A stretch of DNA of 64,000 nt, from NCBI GenBank assembly GCA_949317995.1, contig OX439044.1, forward strand, positions 9,395,141-9,459,140, in the 5' to 3' direction. This stretch comes from Acholoe squamosa (Eukaryota; Annelida; Polychaeta; Phyllodocida; Polynoidae). A program made the translations under genes and the position numbers. Shown here one piece after another: positions 32,848 to 44,767 of the stretch (the first letter of the stretch is position 1; the number at the start of each line of letters is the position of its first letter). The notes under the pieces were generated by a model. That model was not told where the DNA came from and did no database searches. It saw nothing but the letters and a program-made list of their open reading frames with translations.

Positions 32848-35052
32848 ATGGGCCCCGGATATAAGTCCATTACAGCTTATCTCAAAGCCAGAGAGCAGGT
32901 AGAGCTACAAGCTAAGAAGCAACATGAAGCCTTCATGGCTGCTCAGATGAAAATTGAGAATGAGACCCAGAAACGGATCAGTAAACTTCGTTCTGTAGAA
33001 CAGGAGGCGATTCTGAAAGAGTCAGATCTAAAGTGTTGACTTTCCTCTCTAGCCCATAGAGTGCAATTTCAATCGACGGAAGAGAGTGGAAGGGAAAGTA
33101 AATTGGCAGAACTCGAAAAAGAGGAAGCTAATAGGCGGAGAGCAATTGATAAAGCTAGATCCAAGGAGGTTGCGAAAGCTTGGGATGTAAATAGACTACA
33201 GTCCGAGTTAAATGCGATGGAGGAGAAATTGAAGAAACTCCAATTACATAAAGCCGAGACGGAATCTAATGTTGTCAGTGAACAAGACGAGATCTGTAGG
33301 GAAACAACAGAGTATCAGAGATCTCAGAGAGAAAAGAGTGAAAAGTATCGGATGTTAAAAGATACTTTGAAAAGGGAGGCACAAGCTGCTTAACAAGAAC
33401 AAAACCGAACCGTTGAGCCATTGAAAAGATTCAATCCGAAATCTTGTCTGAAAATGCTCAGTTACGAGAGGAACAAAGGAATCTGACAACTGATGTTGCG
33501 ACTCTGACTCTAAACAAGCTACTTGCAGGAGAAGGAGAAGATAAATCTGCAATCCATTTGTGAATGACAATGCCACTGGTAATGTGGATCAGGAAGGGGT
33601 CTATGTCAGAACCCAGGATCCAAATGGTAGGACTAGTAGGGTCCGTATCAGCAAAGTTTCGATTATCCATAACTTGGACCCAGACTTCGTCCAAAGGGAC
33701 AACTTGGATGCAAGTGCCAAGACTAGCGGGTTCCACCTAAATGTGGAGCAAGCCGAAAATGTCGGATTGGACGCTGGCATCCCAGGCGCTTCACAAAATT
33801 CAAGCAGGTGGCATGCCTAATGCTGGCAGACACAATGGCACTGCCTATACAAGCAGTCAAGGGGCGAGTGGTACCTCGGGTACTACTCTTAATGGACACA
33901 GCAGCGGAGGTGGAAACACGGGGGCTGGACAGTCCCAGTCAAGCTCCCCCACCACCACCGAATAACAGTAGTTTTGGTGAATTGGCAGGCAATCGAACCT
34001 TGAATGAAACCAAGGTGATTGAATGGAGCAAACAACAGTGTGGAAGACTGATGTATGCTCACAACTCAGCCAGGAGGGTAGCCGTCATTCTGAAGGAACA
34101 TAATGGTACCCGACCATGGAAGGAATGGTTTGAAGACTTCATCGATGTGATGAATTGTAATGGGTGCCATAAGAGGCAAAGCCACATTTAATTAGATGCC
34201 TGAAGGCCTGCCCAGGTCGCATGGCTGTGGAGCAATGGCATACATGATACGGCTTAGTAGGACGCTTTGAGCAGTTAGTAGAAAGTGGGCTGTTGTGTAA
34301 CATGGTCAAGGAGGATCCAATGGTGCGTTTTAGAAAGCGAACTCAAAAGCCTTCAGAAACTTTTAGAGCTTATGGTATGGAGCTCCACGCTCTACTGAAT
34401 AAGGCCAGACCTGGGACAGAAAACCAAGACTGGTATATGGACGATTTGATATCACAATTCGTCAAGGGGTTGAGAGACCGAGACGAGCAGTTAGCTGCAA
34501 GAGACGCCTGGAAGGAAGGATCCACGTTGCACGGCATATTTAATGGAATAGATATGGCTGTAAAGAAACAAACCATGTTAGCAGGGGATGTTCCTAACGT
34601 ATTAGGACACACCCCCACAGCCGCTGCGCTGCATCGACCCAAAGAGTCCAACACCTCGGATGATTTCGAGTTAATTGACATTGAACAGGAGGATGGTACT
34701 TTCTGTGCAATGCAATTAAGAAGAAACACCTCTGGTAGGAAATTAGCCCAGAGCTAACAGCAAAACAGCAACAAAGCCAGCTGATAGCGTTTCAAAGGCA
34801 AGTGGTCAGTCACAAGACATGACAAAGGTAATGGAAGAAATGTGTAAGAAGATAACTAAAGCATTACAAGCCAGTAGGTCCAGACCTAGAGTGGATCGCC
34901 GAACTGTAAAATGTTTTAGGTGCCAGAAAATGGGGCACTACTCATCTGAGTGTACTGCTACAAAGCCAGTTATGGCGGCTTATTATGAAGCCGAAGACGA
35001 TTCCAAGGAAAGACTGCAGGATGCAGTAGCAGCAGAGATTGTGGAAAATTAG
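32848..35052 (+). pseudogene. gag: G2 gag (broken), coiled coil to CCHC knuckle
   Basis: Coiled-coil segments lie at 32848-33036 and 33061-33393, followed by a linker with shifts (33560-34191) and capsid helices at 34293-34757 (KRTQKPSETFRAYGMELHAL; LISQFVKGLRDRDEQL). After a stop comes the knuckle CFRCQKMGHYSSEC (about 34914-34955). Block order and motifs match G1 gag closely enough to show common family membership, but the DNA is clearly diverged. At least four stops or shifts make it non-functional. Confidence 0.75.
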
Positions 35053-35079
35053 AGGGGGTTCTATCCACCGCATTGGGTA

Positions 35080-35812
35080 TAGCCCCATCTACAAATAATG
35101 CCAAAACGCTGCCAGCCGTTGGAAGAATTCGGATCAGATTTACCTGGAGGACGGGTGACTGTGGGTGCGCACCCCAGCATACTGACTGGGGCCAGGGACC
35201 CTAGTGCAGAAATGTGTGTTGGAGGAGACGAATGGGCGAATGGCTGCACTGGGGGAGAGGAAGGATGGATTAAGGAGTTGATCTGAGTGTGTGGGACACG
35301 CCTTCCCCCAAGTCATCCTTGTCTGGAGTTTTTAAGAGGACTCGGATTGAATCTTGGTGATTCCGCAGACTTTCATCAGTTTACCAGCAACCCATCCCCA
35401 CTGGGAGGGAGACGGTGGTATATACTCGTAACAGTGGAAGGTTGGGTAGGAGAATTCTTAGTGAATACTGGAGCTAGCCATTCCTGTGTGTCCAAAAGGT
35501 TCTTCGACTCGATGGCCGGCAGTCATGAAAACCTCAAAAAGGGGGTAAATGCTTGCATGGCCGACGGAAGCAGTATGAGGACTTTTGGGAGAACTTTTAT
35601 GCCTATCCTTTACTATAGCAGAGGTTAGTGACGATGGAATCCTCTGGTTGGATTTTGCAAGCCTATATGGGCCCATGTTGGATCTGAGGGATGGAATGAT
35701 GAGCATTCGGAACCCCTATGGCTTGCATGTAGAGTGTGTATCGAGACAAGTGTCTTCAGTAGCCTCGGGAGTTTTTGAACCTGACACGATACATTATGGA
35801 GCGTCAGGTTAG
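35080..35812 (+). pseudogene. G2 protease, catalytic Asp changed
   Basis: The frame reads EGWIKEL, stop, LPPSHPCLEFLRGLG, SPLGGRRWYI, then GEFLVNTGASHSC, where the catalytic Asp of DTG is Asn. A frameshift near 35620 leads into EVSDDGILWLDFASLYG. The parallel with G1 (GEFLIDTGASHSC; SDDGIISLDFASLYG) is direct. Confidence 0.75.
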
Positions 35813-35913
35813 ACTCAGTGGATATGCTAGTGGCGAATGCAGCATGGTCTGTATTACCCATGTCTAACCAAACTGGTTCCATGATTTACTTAAAATGAGG
35901 TGACGGCGTAGGG

Positions 35914-36231
35914 GTGATGAGTTCAGTGGAACATGTCGCTGAAGCCAAGTTTAAGAAACCATTAAACCCTGTTAGTAAGCATCCTTTGGTTGAAGAATTT
36001 AAGAAACTGATAGATAAATCAGATTTAAAGGATGCGGAGGATAAAAGGCAACTAGGGGAACTCCTCCGAAGGTATGAGAATGCGGTACGAATGGAGGACC
36101 AGTAGGTAGGACTGATAAGGTGTTACACACTATTGACGTGGGTGACGGGAGACCTTTTAAAATTCCGTATCGCAGACTTCCTCTGAAGAAGAAGTTAATA
36201 TGTGAACAGGAAATACAAAAACAGCTTAAGT
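35914..36231 (+). pseudogene. G2 reverse transcriptase, first block only
   Basis: The frame gives SSVEHVAEAKF... and then, after a stop, the block VLHTIDVGDGRPFKIPYRRLP and LKKKLICEQEIQKQLK. This corresponds to the first RT block of G1. Homology ends at about 36231, where Polinton-derived DNA on the opposite strand begins. Confidence 0.7.
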
Positions 36232-37245
36232 AGATGCTGACCTCGTCCAACCTTTTGGACTTCAAGGGAAAATAATCCAAATGTGGAAAACTGATAGCTT
36301 GCATTCGCCCTTTCCGCCATCCGCTTCTGGTGACTGCGATGCAGCGTAACAGAGGGACGTGGATGTCGCCCACTCATCTGTCTTGAATGTCGTTGGTGTA
36401 TACATACACAGAGTACACGTCTCCGAAGGGGTCCATGATGTAGACGTTGATGGTTGTCGTCAGGAAATGAGTGTTCACCCCGAATCCTAGAATGTGCGCC
36501 AGATGTTCGGTGATGAGCATGCTAGTGTGCCAGGGCACGTTGATGGTGACGCGTCTCGTCAGTGAGTCGTACGAGAAGACGACCTTCAAATTTTTCAAAA
36601 AGTTCTGACCTTCTAAATTATCTGTCAGGAGCAGGTTCAAGTGCTCGATGAACTGAACGTTGTTTCCTGTGAAAATGGGTGGCACGGGGAATATGTTTGG
36701 CAGCAACGTTTGCACGCACGTTTCTCTCTCCATGTCTTGAACCATGGCATGTGCCATACTCCTTATTTTTCGCCTCTTGTTGGACGTCGTCAGGTATTGC
36801 TTGTACAGGGCAGAATTTTCTTGTGTCAACGTGACATACTTTGACTTCATTCCAGGTTTCAATATCTGCGCCTCCAACTCTTTTTCTCACAGCTCCGTTG
36901 TCATTTCGTTGACAAAGTTCTCCTCGTGCTTCTGATGATCTTCTGCAGGTTGATCACTCTGTCCACCGTCTTCCAGTCCACCTCGGGATTTTTCTTGAAG
37001 GTTTTTCTCTCGTTTAAAACTCTTTTTGCCTTAGCCGAGTTCTTTGTGTGCAGAGGAACGATCATGATCAAGTCGTCGTCTCGCACGTTGCTCTCTTCTG
37101 TCGGGAGGATGATTTCGCTGAGAGCCGCTTCGTGGTCCTGTTATAGGAGGAGGGGTGTGTCGAAGTGGGTTTGAAAAGAGGTCAGAGTATTCTGAGTGAA
37201 ATAGTCCATAGAAACCTTGCTAGGCAGGGTGATGTTCAGAGTGTC
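36232..37245 (-). pseudogene. Polinton virion-type protein following the chromodomain
   Basis: Minus-strand frames read NITLPSKVSMDYFTQNTL, then ALSEIILP, then MIVPLHTK. After a shift near 36880 they continue (36374-36877) with VVFSYDSLTRRVTINVP, then LAHILGFG, DPFGDVYSVYVYTNDI and, after an in-frame TGA, VGDIHVPLLRC and HLDYFPLKSKRLDEVSIY. From family knowledge, the series LPSN...NTL..F-T...P..L...WE..LSEI; VP....L..ILGF; YVY-DI; VGD..VPLLR is the structural protein conserved in Polinton/Maverick and adintovirus genomes next to the integrase or chromodomain gene. The copy has two stops and one shift and ends at the junction with G2. Confidence 0.7.
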
Positions 37246-37440
37246 CTATGAGATTTTCTTGACAGGAATCCACTCGTTGCCGTAACCTAGCCAACGCAAG
37301 AAAGCTAAGTGTTTGCCCTTGACGGTCTTGTAGCGCAGCACCTTGTCTATCAGGTAAGTCTTGCCGTAACAACTCTTGGAGACCTTCTGAACCTCCTCCG
37401 GATAAAACACGACCTTTACTAGGGATCGTGTCAGCACCAT
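37246..37440 (-). pseudogene. Chromodomain segment of a Polinton-like element
   Basis: The ATG at 37438-37440 opens MVLTRSLVKVVFYPEE, then TYLIDKVLRYKTVKGKHLAF and LRWLGYGNEWIPVKKIS, a chromodomain-like fold block (hydrophobic strand, K/R-rich turn, W-GY-..-W-P). Chromodomains occur at the C-terminus of Polinton integrases. Here no DDE core is seen because the adjoining DNA upstream is a LINE insertion. A TAG ends the frame, and the virion-type protein continues in the same frame after it. Confidence 0.6.
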
Positions 37441-37554
37441 GTTTACGTTAATTGCCGTGTGCCACTCGCTTGGTTTTTGACATTATTGGACTATATCAAG
37501 GACACTGTATGCCTCAAGGATTGTCTCAGAGTAGCATAAGCCAGTGGTATCACT

Positions 37555-39737
37555 ATGGAGTATTTAGATGACACACCAAACAAGTGCTTTCACATGGATG
37601 GAACTCCTAGTTCTAGAAAAAGAACACGTTCTATTGATTCATCAGGTAAGGGTAGTCCAACTCAAGGTCAGATTCCAAAGAAAATTAGTCTGGATAAAAG
37701 CCCTACCAATTATTCAGTGGATTATTTGCTTGGGGGTGGTGTAATACTTGGTAGTCAAGGAGTGATCAGACCCAATGTTGTTGGTAATTATGTACCCCCA
37801 CCCCCACCAGTACCTTCTACTGAGAGGGTATGCACTGAGGTTAATAGCAATCCAGATGGTGTTAATACTATTGAGGCATTGGCTCAAATGATTGCTATTA
37901 TGAACACCAACTTAGGAAATTGTATTACTGACCTCAGTTCTAGCCTAAAGGTACATAAGGAGCAAGTAACTAGTAATACAAACTGTATTAACACTCATGA
38001 ACAGAATATTAAGTCAATACAGGAGGAAATGAAAGCTATTGGGTCCACTTGTAAAAGCCATCATGAGTATGCTTGTGGATTAAGTGGGCAATTAGATGAC
38101 TACAAAGAGGTGGTCAATAAGGACATGCAAAGGTGTGCTAATACTCAGACAGGTTTGAGAGCAGATATTGACACTATTAATCAAAGGCTGAATACACACA
38201 AACCAATTGACACTGACCTACTGAAAGATCAGCTGTTAGATGAGCTTGACTTAGATAGCCTTGTTGAGGATGTGGTATCTAAAAAACTACAAGAAATGGC
38301 CCCTCGTGATGATTCCTTCCTAAATGAGAAAATGGAGGAAATAGATACACTGAGAGAACAGGTGAAAGCACAGCAAATAAAAATAGATGGCCTAATTGAA
38401 AAACAATTAAATGTATCAGATTAAGGTCAAGCCAATTATAGCCTTAGTACTAAAGAGGAAACTCGTAATGTATTAAGTATGTGTGCTAGTGTTGTCAAGC
38501 AATTGAGTGGAGTGAAGCACACTCAACCAGCTCTAGAGCGCAATCTCATAATTGGGGGTATACAATACCAGTATGGTGAAAACCTATATGAAACATTTGA
38601 TGGTCTATGTGTTGCCATGGGAGTTGTCTATGATCCTTGGAATGACATCTTAGACATTAAGCACACCAATAATGGTTGGAAGGCACCAATTAAAGTGTGT
38701 CTCTCCAACATGAGAATTAAAAGATCTGTATTAGACAACAAGTAGAAGCTTAGAACCCCTGTAAAAGAAGACCAAGTCTAGGTGCAGCATGATGAGCCTA
38801 AGGAAATTAGAGACCAGAAGAGAAGGGTATGTGGCCTAGTCATACAAAAGGGGTTCAAACCCAAACTGGTTGAGTCAGGAATAGTTATCGATGGTAGCTA
38901 CTTTCCAAATACAAGACTTCATGAGGTCAATGAGTCTCTCACACTTCCTGATCTCATAAATAAACCTTCTCATAAACACAACCCAGTAAGTGTCACTGCT
39001 AACCAAGAAGTAGAGGCTGAGAAGAATGAACATAAACTGGATACTGCTAGTAGTAAAGCTGTGAGCTCTCCAATCAAGAAGCCTACCACAGTTGATGCTT
39101 CTGGTGTAAACGGCAGTAAAGATAAGGTTATGGGGATGAGCTCTCCAGGATCTATTAGTACTGACGATGAAGATGATGATGGTGAAGATGATGAACAAAA
39201 TCCTGAAGTTCACCAAAGGCAGACCACAGCTGGTCTGATCTACAGGGGCAAGAACAGTTTCTTAAGCAACTGGTACCCATGCACATTTAAAGCTGATGTC
39301 CTTGGTCAAACCATGGAGTTCTGTAGTGTAGAGCAGAGTTATTTCTATTGTTAATTGAGAGAGTTAGGTTACCACAGGCTTGCCTCAGACATCATGAAAA
39401 TTACCAGTGCCAAGAAAATCAAAAACAAATGTAAGCATTACAAAGCACCACCAGGCCATTACTGGCACACAGTCTCACAGAAATATATGAAGGCACTCAT
39501 TAGTGCCAAGTATGATCAAGTGTGAGGGGCCAAGAAAATCACTTCTAGGAACAGGCTCAACCGTCCTAGTGGAAGGTTGTAGGGATATGATCTGGGGGGG
39601 GGGGTGGGTTTGTATACAGTTCTGAAGCATATGATCAGGGTAGAGTGAAGGGGCAGAACCTACATGGTAAGATAACCATGGCAACCAGGTGCCTGATTAG
39701 AGAGAAAGAGAGAAATAAGCCATTGATTGTGTTGTAA
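37555..39737 (+). pseudogene. LINE ORF1: coiled coil, RRM-like region, NADAR domain
   Basis: Frame 37555-38424 (290 codons, ATG start) has a basic N-terminus (SSRKRTRS), a Pro-rich stretch and a long coiled coil. After an in-frame TAA the same frame gives an L1-ORF1p-type RNA-binding core: RNLIIGGI, CVAMGVVYDPWNDILDIKHT, APIKVCLSNMRIKRSVL, PKEIRDQKRRVCGL. From about 39235 comes a NADAR (YbiA-like) domain: YRGKNSFLSNWYPC, MEFCSVEQSY, LASDIMKIT, then after a shift in a G-run GQNLHGKITMATRCLIRE, closing at TAA near 39737. The interruptions are stops (38422, 38743, 38778, 39352, ~39522) plus one slip. NADAR enzymes act on ADP-ribose or NAD-derived N-glycosidic bonds. The role here is unknown. Confidence 0.75.
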
Positions 39738-40805
39738 TGTTAAATAGTGGTAAGTCGACAGTGTCCCTTTACTTTATGGGTCACCATAGACTTAGTACTG
39801 TATTCTTGTAGAATTGGATGGGCCTGATGTAATAGGTGTAGTTGCTGCACCATTACAAACAATAACATATACTCTTTATAACATATGCATCTATATAGAA
39901 ACAGAATAGAATGTGAATCTGAGAACATATTCCATTGTTATGTATTGGTTGAGGTCGATATCAGTAATAGGTGTAGAAACCATGCCATTACTGTGTATCA
40001 CCTCTTAATTTATGACAAGCAATCAATCTTGTATGTTAATTAATTAATCCTGTAATCATAAGTATCTAATAGATTAAGGGAGTGTTTACCCTAAAATCAT
40101 TAGGATAAGAGTTTATTTATTCATTGAGCATTGTATGCAAGACTTTTTTATAGTAATACATATGAGGGAGTGTTTACCTTTTAGTCTGTCACTGCAGTAG
40201 TGTGTAGAAGTTTGGTAAAATACATGTACTTATCTAGTTAGAGTTCTGTGCATAGACCTCAAGGATGGTTTCTATGCTTTGGTTAAAATACATTATCTTG
40301 CTAATTGGTGACTATGGAGATTCTGGCTGTTTAATGAAGTTGAATTTAATCAATGTATCCACAGGTTGGTTTCAATAGTAATCCAATACATTCCCTTCTC
40401 TATTGTTTTTGCTTCTTTAAATCTGGATCGATTATGATATTTGACAAAATGCATCAAATTCTTCTTTCTTAATTCTAAATTAGGTTAATAATCTTAAGTG
40501 TCACTTTTGCTGTCCTTTAATATCATTAACCCTAGCTATACCCAGTTATAAGATCTTAAGTCGCCAAGGAGTTTCTAAGTCGGGGGGGATTTTTCTCTGA
40601 TTAGCCACATAGGTAAGCTGGTACAATCAGTCACCCCTTCTACGAGGATAATTTGTGGAAGAGGATTTGTATATTCTGTAATTAGTCATTTATTTGTTGT
40701 TCTTTTGTTGATGCTTTTTCACATGTGTATATATTCATTGTTTAAGTATACATAAAATAAAACCTATGGTTTGTGGTGTTAGTGATTTCAGGGAGAGGAG
40801 GGGAC
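39738..40805 (+). other. Spacer between LINE ORF1 and ORF2, no gene seen
   Basis: This 1.07-kb stretch is A+T-rich and has only short frames. An AATAAA-like run occurs at about 40755. It could be an ORF1-ORF2 intergenic spacer or a small insertion. Confidence 0.4.
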
Positions 40806-43068
40806 TGGTAATTTCGTCAATAAATTGTCGTAGTTTTGAAGAAAATATAATGAAATCTATGGGATATTAGGAAGGAGTGACATAATATGTCTATGTGAAA
40901 CCTGGCTGAAGCCTGCCTCACCTGATGGCCTGATTAATAGAGAGGATAGGTTACCGTATAGGAATGATAGAATTGGTAAAAATTGTGGAGGAGTTGGCCT
41001 AAGTGTGAAGGCTGGCCTAGGGCAGTATATTAGAGTTGTAAGTGACTTTACCATACAGACCATCGATTATGAAAGTATTGCTATTATGTTAAACCTTCCT
41101 GGTGAAAAGGATTTATTGATTGTCTCTATCTATAGAATCCCAAATATGAATGTACCAAATTTTATTAATTTCGTACGATCCATCGCTGGTTATGAATATA
41201 TCAACAATCATGGTAGGCATGAGACTTGGATCTTAGGTGATATTAATCTCAATATATATGATGAAAATGATGCAGGGTGTGAAAGTTTCAGAAATGTGTG
41301 CAAGGATATTGGATGGAAAATACTAATTAATGAGGTGACGAGACCATTTAGTGGTACTTGTATTGATAACATAATTACAAATAGCTTAGATGTAACTAAT
41401 GCAAGTACGGTCTCTGCCCTAATTTCTGATCACCTCCCAGTTTTTGGTTGTAGAGGACATGAGAATATCAGTTATGTTAGCACTAAGTATAGAGGAAGAG
41501 ATTATAGAAACTTTAATGAAGACAGATTGAGAGATTTTTTAGAATCATGTGACTGGAAACCCTATTATAATATTACTGATGATCCTGATATATTATGGGA
41601 TATGTTATTGACTCCGTTAATTGAGTATTTGGACACTTTTCACCCTCATGTTGAACGATACATTAAAAAAAGTAGGAGATCATGGATTGATGATGAAGTT
41701 ATGGATTTAGTATTTGAAAGAGAAGGATGGTTACGTCTCTATAGTGCCAATAAAAGTGTTCAGGAAAAGCAAGCCATAAAGGATTGTTGAAGAAAAATTA
41801 GAAAGAAAATTAAAACAAATCAAATTGGTGGTGTCATGCAAGAGTTGCAAGTAAGTTATGGTAATCCCAAAAAATTCTGGAAACACATAAATAACTTGTT
41901 TAAAAATTCGAATTCTATTGTGTATCCAGACATGAGACATCATATAACTGGTGCTGATGTAACTTCTGATGATGTTTGTGAATATGTAAATGACTATTGT
42001 TGTAATATTGGTAAGGATCTGCATATTGCTGCTGTTGGAACTGATCAATATCTTGTGGATAATAATCTAGATATAGATGAACTATTGGCAAATGAAAACT
42101 TCTTAGATCAGAATATTAAGGTTAATAAATGGGATGTCCATTTTGCTCTAAAAGAAATTGATAAAAATAAGTCATCAGGCATAGACGGAATAAGGGGAGA
42201 TATACTACATTGTGCATTATTGTTGTTGATAAATCAATTCACTCATCTGATACAAGTTAGTTTGGACAGGGGTATTTTTCCAAAATGTTGGGCAATGGCA
42301 GTTGTAAGACCATTACCTAAGGATGGGGATATGGCAATGGTAAAAAAATGGCGACCCATATCAATACTACCAATCTAAAGTCATTGAGAAAATTATGTAT
42401 TATTACTTATGTGAAAGTATGAAGAAAAATGGTACTTTTTGTGAAAACCAATATGGTTACAAAAAAAGGGACAGGTACTGGTGATGCCACTTTTGACTTT
42501 GTTAATGAGCTTTATGAATGTAGAAACAATGGTCTGATAACAGGGGCTCTATTTATAGACGTCACTAAAGCATTTGACAGTGTATTACATTCAAAATTGC
42601 TAATTAAACTCAGTAAACTTGGTTTGAGTAAATCTAATTTTCTATGGTTTAAAAGTTACCTGGAAAATAGAAAACAACGAACTAGCTATGGTAATAAATT
42701 GTCCTCAAACCAAGATATTGATTACGATGTCCCTCAAGGATCAGTTTTAGGTCCCCTGTTGATTGTCCTATATATTGATGATGTTGTTAAGGTCTTAAAA
42801 AAATGCAAGATTAAACTGTATGCTGATGACATTGTGATTTATAGTTCTAACAAAGATGTAGACTTGGTTAATGAGAATTTGAATGAAGATGTAATTAACT
42901 TTAAGCATTGGGTTATCGAAAACAGACTAACAGTAAATCCAACTAAAACAAAATTTATGTGGTTTTGTAGTGCTCATAAATTAAAAAGATGTCCGGATTC
43001 TACTATAGACTTCAATGGCAGCACTGTGCAAACTGTCACCTTCTTTCCATATCTAGGTGTACATACCC
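40806..43068 (+). pseudogene. LINE ORF2: APE endonuclease and reverse transcriptase (first part)
   Basis: Degraded N-terminal endonuclease sequence runs to 41004 (with stops). Then frame 41005-41790 gives the endonuclease core: LIVSIYRIPN, TWILGDINLNIYD and the catalytic SDHLPVFG. After a TGA the same frame continues (KKFWKHINNLFKN; SSGIDGIRGDIL; KKWRPISILPI). A shift follows near 42375. Frame 42429-43103 gives motif A (LFIDVTKAFDSVLHSKLL), motif B (DVPQGSVLGPLLIVLYIDDVV) and motif C (LYADDIVIY, both Asp intact), then FFPYLGV, where the insertion begins. Confidence 0.85.
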
Positions 43069-44767
43069 AGCAAATTGTCGTGACTCCTCGTCAACCTGTG
43101 TGAAGTGGCTCACACATGTCGCTAGATGGAACACGACGTCACTATAGCACAAGATCACCAGGAATAGCAATGTGGTGATCACATGGCCTCACCTCAGATG
43201 GCGAGGATGGTGATCACTCAGACTCACCAGGGATGGCGACGAGGGTGATCACTCACCTCCCTAGATGAAACATGCACCTCGTCATAGCACATGTTCACCA
43301 GGGATGGCGAGGATCGTGATCACTCATCCTCACCAGGGATGGCGACATAAGTGATCACTCATCCTCACCAGGGATGGTGACATGAGTGATCACTCACTTC
43401 GCTATATGAGATGCACACCACGTCATAATGCACATTCACCACGGATGGCAAGGGTTGTGATCAGTCACCTCGCTAGATAAAACGCGTACCTCGTGATAGC
43501 ACAGGTTCATCACAGAGGGTGAGGTTCTTGATCACCCACACTCACCAGGGATGGTGACACAAGTGATCACTCACCTCGCTAGATGAATCGCACACCATGC
43601 CATAGCGCATGTTCACCACGGTTGGCTAGGATCGTGATGACGCACACTCACCAGGGATGGCAAGGCGGTTGATCACTCACCTCGCTAGATGAAACGCACA
43701 CCACGTCATAGCACAGGTTCACCATGGATGGCGAGAGTGGTGATTACTCAGACTCACCAGTGATGGCGACTCTGGTGATCACTCACCTTGTTAGATGAAA
43801 AGCTCATGATCATCGACATTGGTAATCATGCAGCCTCACATCTGCCAGATCAAAGTATGTTTTGCCAGAGAAGGTATTGCCATATGTATCTTCCCTCTAA
43901 CCACAGACAAGGTGTTCATGTTGATATTTCCCTATGTATTTTTCCTGTAACCAGAGAAAAGGTGTTTATGGATAGTTGCTTTCATTTTAGAGATACCTCT
44001 ATCTAAATTCAATTGATATTCTCTCTATATAATCTTGTTTGATTCAACTCTGAAGTATTACATGGAAATCAGTGTGAAACAAAGCACATTTGATACATAT
44101 GGGACTTATAATTCATGCCCACATTTCCTAGATAGGCTACATGTTGAACAGTGGTGCTGTCTCAACAACTTTGGCAATGGTGGTGATAAGTTGCCACTGT
44201 GAGTGAGAGTGAGTGACAGATGATGCAATCCTCAGAGAGCATTGACTTGGAGTGACACAAATTCACGTATTGAGTGAGATCAATGTTGGCAATGGTGGTG
44301 ATAGTTCGCCATTTTGAGAGAAGATTAACTAGGATTGATACACACTCACACAGTGAGTGAGAGCCATGTGGCAATGCAGGTGAAAAGTTGCCATTCTGAC
44401 TGAGAGTTGACAGGCAGTGGCACATACTCACGCAGTGAGTTAGATTCATGTTGGCGATGGTGGTGATAAGTCACCATGCTTTGTGAGGGATGACAAGGGG
44501 TGGTACATACTCACGCAGTGGCACATACTCACGCAGTGAGTTAGATTCATGTTGGCGATGGTGGTGATAAGTCACCATGCTTTGTGAGGGATGACAAGGG
44601 GTGGTACATACTCACGCAGTGAGTGAGATCATGTTGGCGACTGTTGTGATAAATCGCCATGCCATGTGAGACTGACACACAGTGGTGAAAGATGACGCAG
44701 TGAGTTATCACTCAGAAAGGAGTCACCATTGATGACTAATCATGGCGACAGATAACGCCAATTTGCT
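43069..44767. mobile_element. Non-autonomous element built of two satellite arrays, inserted in LINE ORF2
   Basis: The ends are short inverted repeats: AGCAAATTGTCG at 43069-43080 and CGCCAATTTGCT at 44756-44767 (11 of 12 paired). The left part (about 43100-43800) is a tandem array of a ~108-bp unit with GATCACTCACC, CTCGCTAGATGAAACGCACA and TTCACCA-GGATGGCGA. The right part (about 44160-44740) is a different array of roughly 100-bp units with TTGGCGATGGTGGTGATAAG and ACATACTCACGCAGTGAGT. Outside it the LINE resumes with LGIDSKLSFDKQIK. Target duplication is uncertain. Confidence 0.65.

Larger units (their letters stand above)
32475..36231 (+). mobile_element. 5' half of a second Gypsy element (G2)
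   Basis: A TGTAGGGGCCGGCATCG start resembles the G1 LTR start. An AATAAA near 32677 suggests the LTR runs to about 32700. Gag, protease and the first RT block follow in the same order as G1. At about 36231, right after KKKLICEQEIQKQLK, the sequence switches to minus-strand Polinton coding DNA. The rest of pol and the 3' LTR are therefore absent from this window. The LTR end is not fixed because no partner is present. Confidence 0.75.

Noticed and set aside
43100-43800. Regularly spaced GATCACTCACC-type repeats as a CRISPR-like array
   Set aside because: The units are contiguous ~108-bp satellite monomers with no unique spacers, inside a eukaryotic transposon. There are no cas genes.
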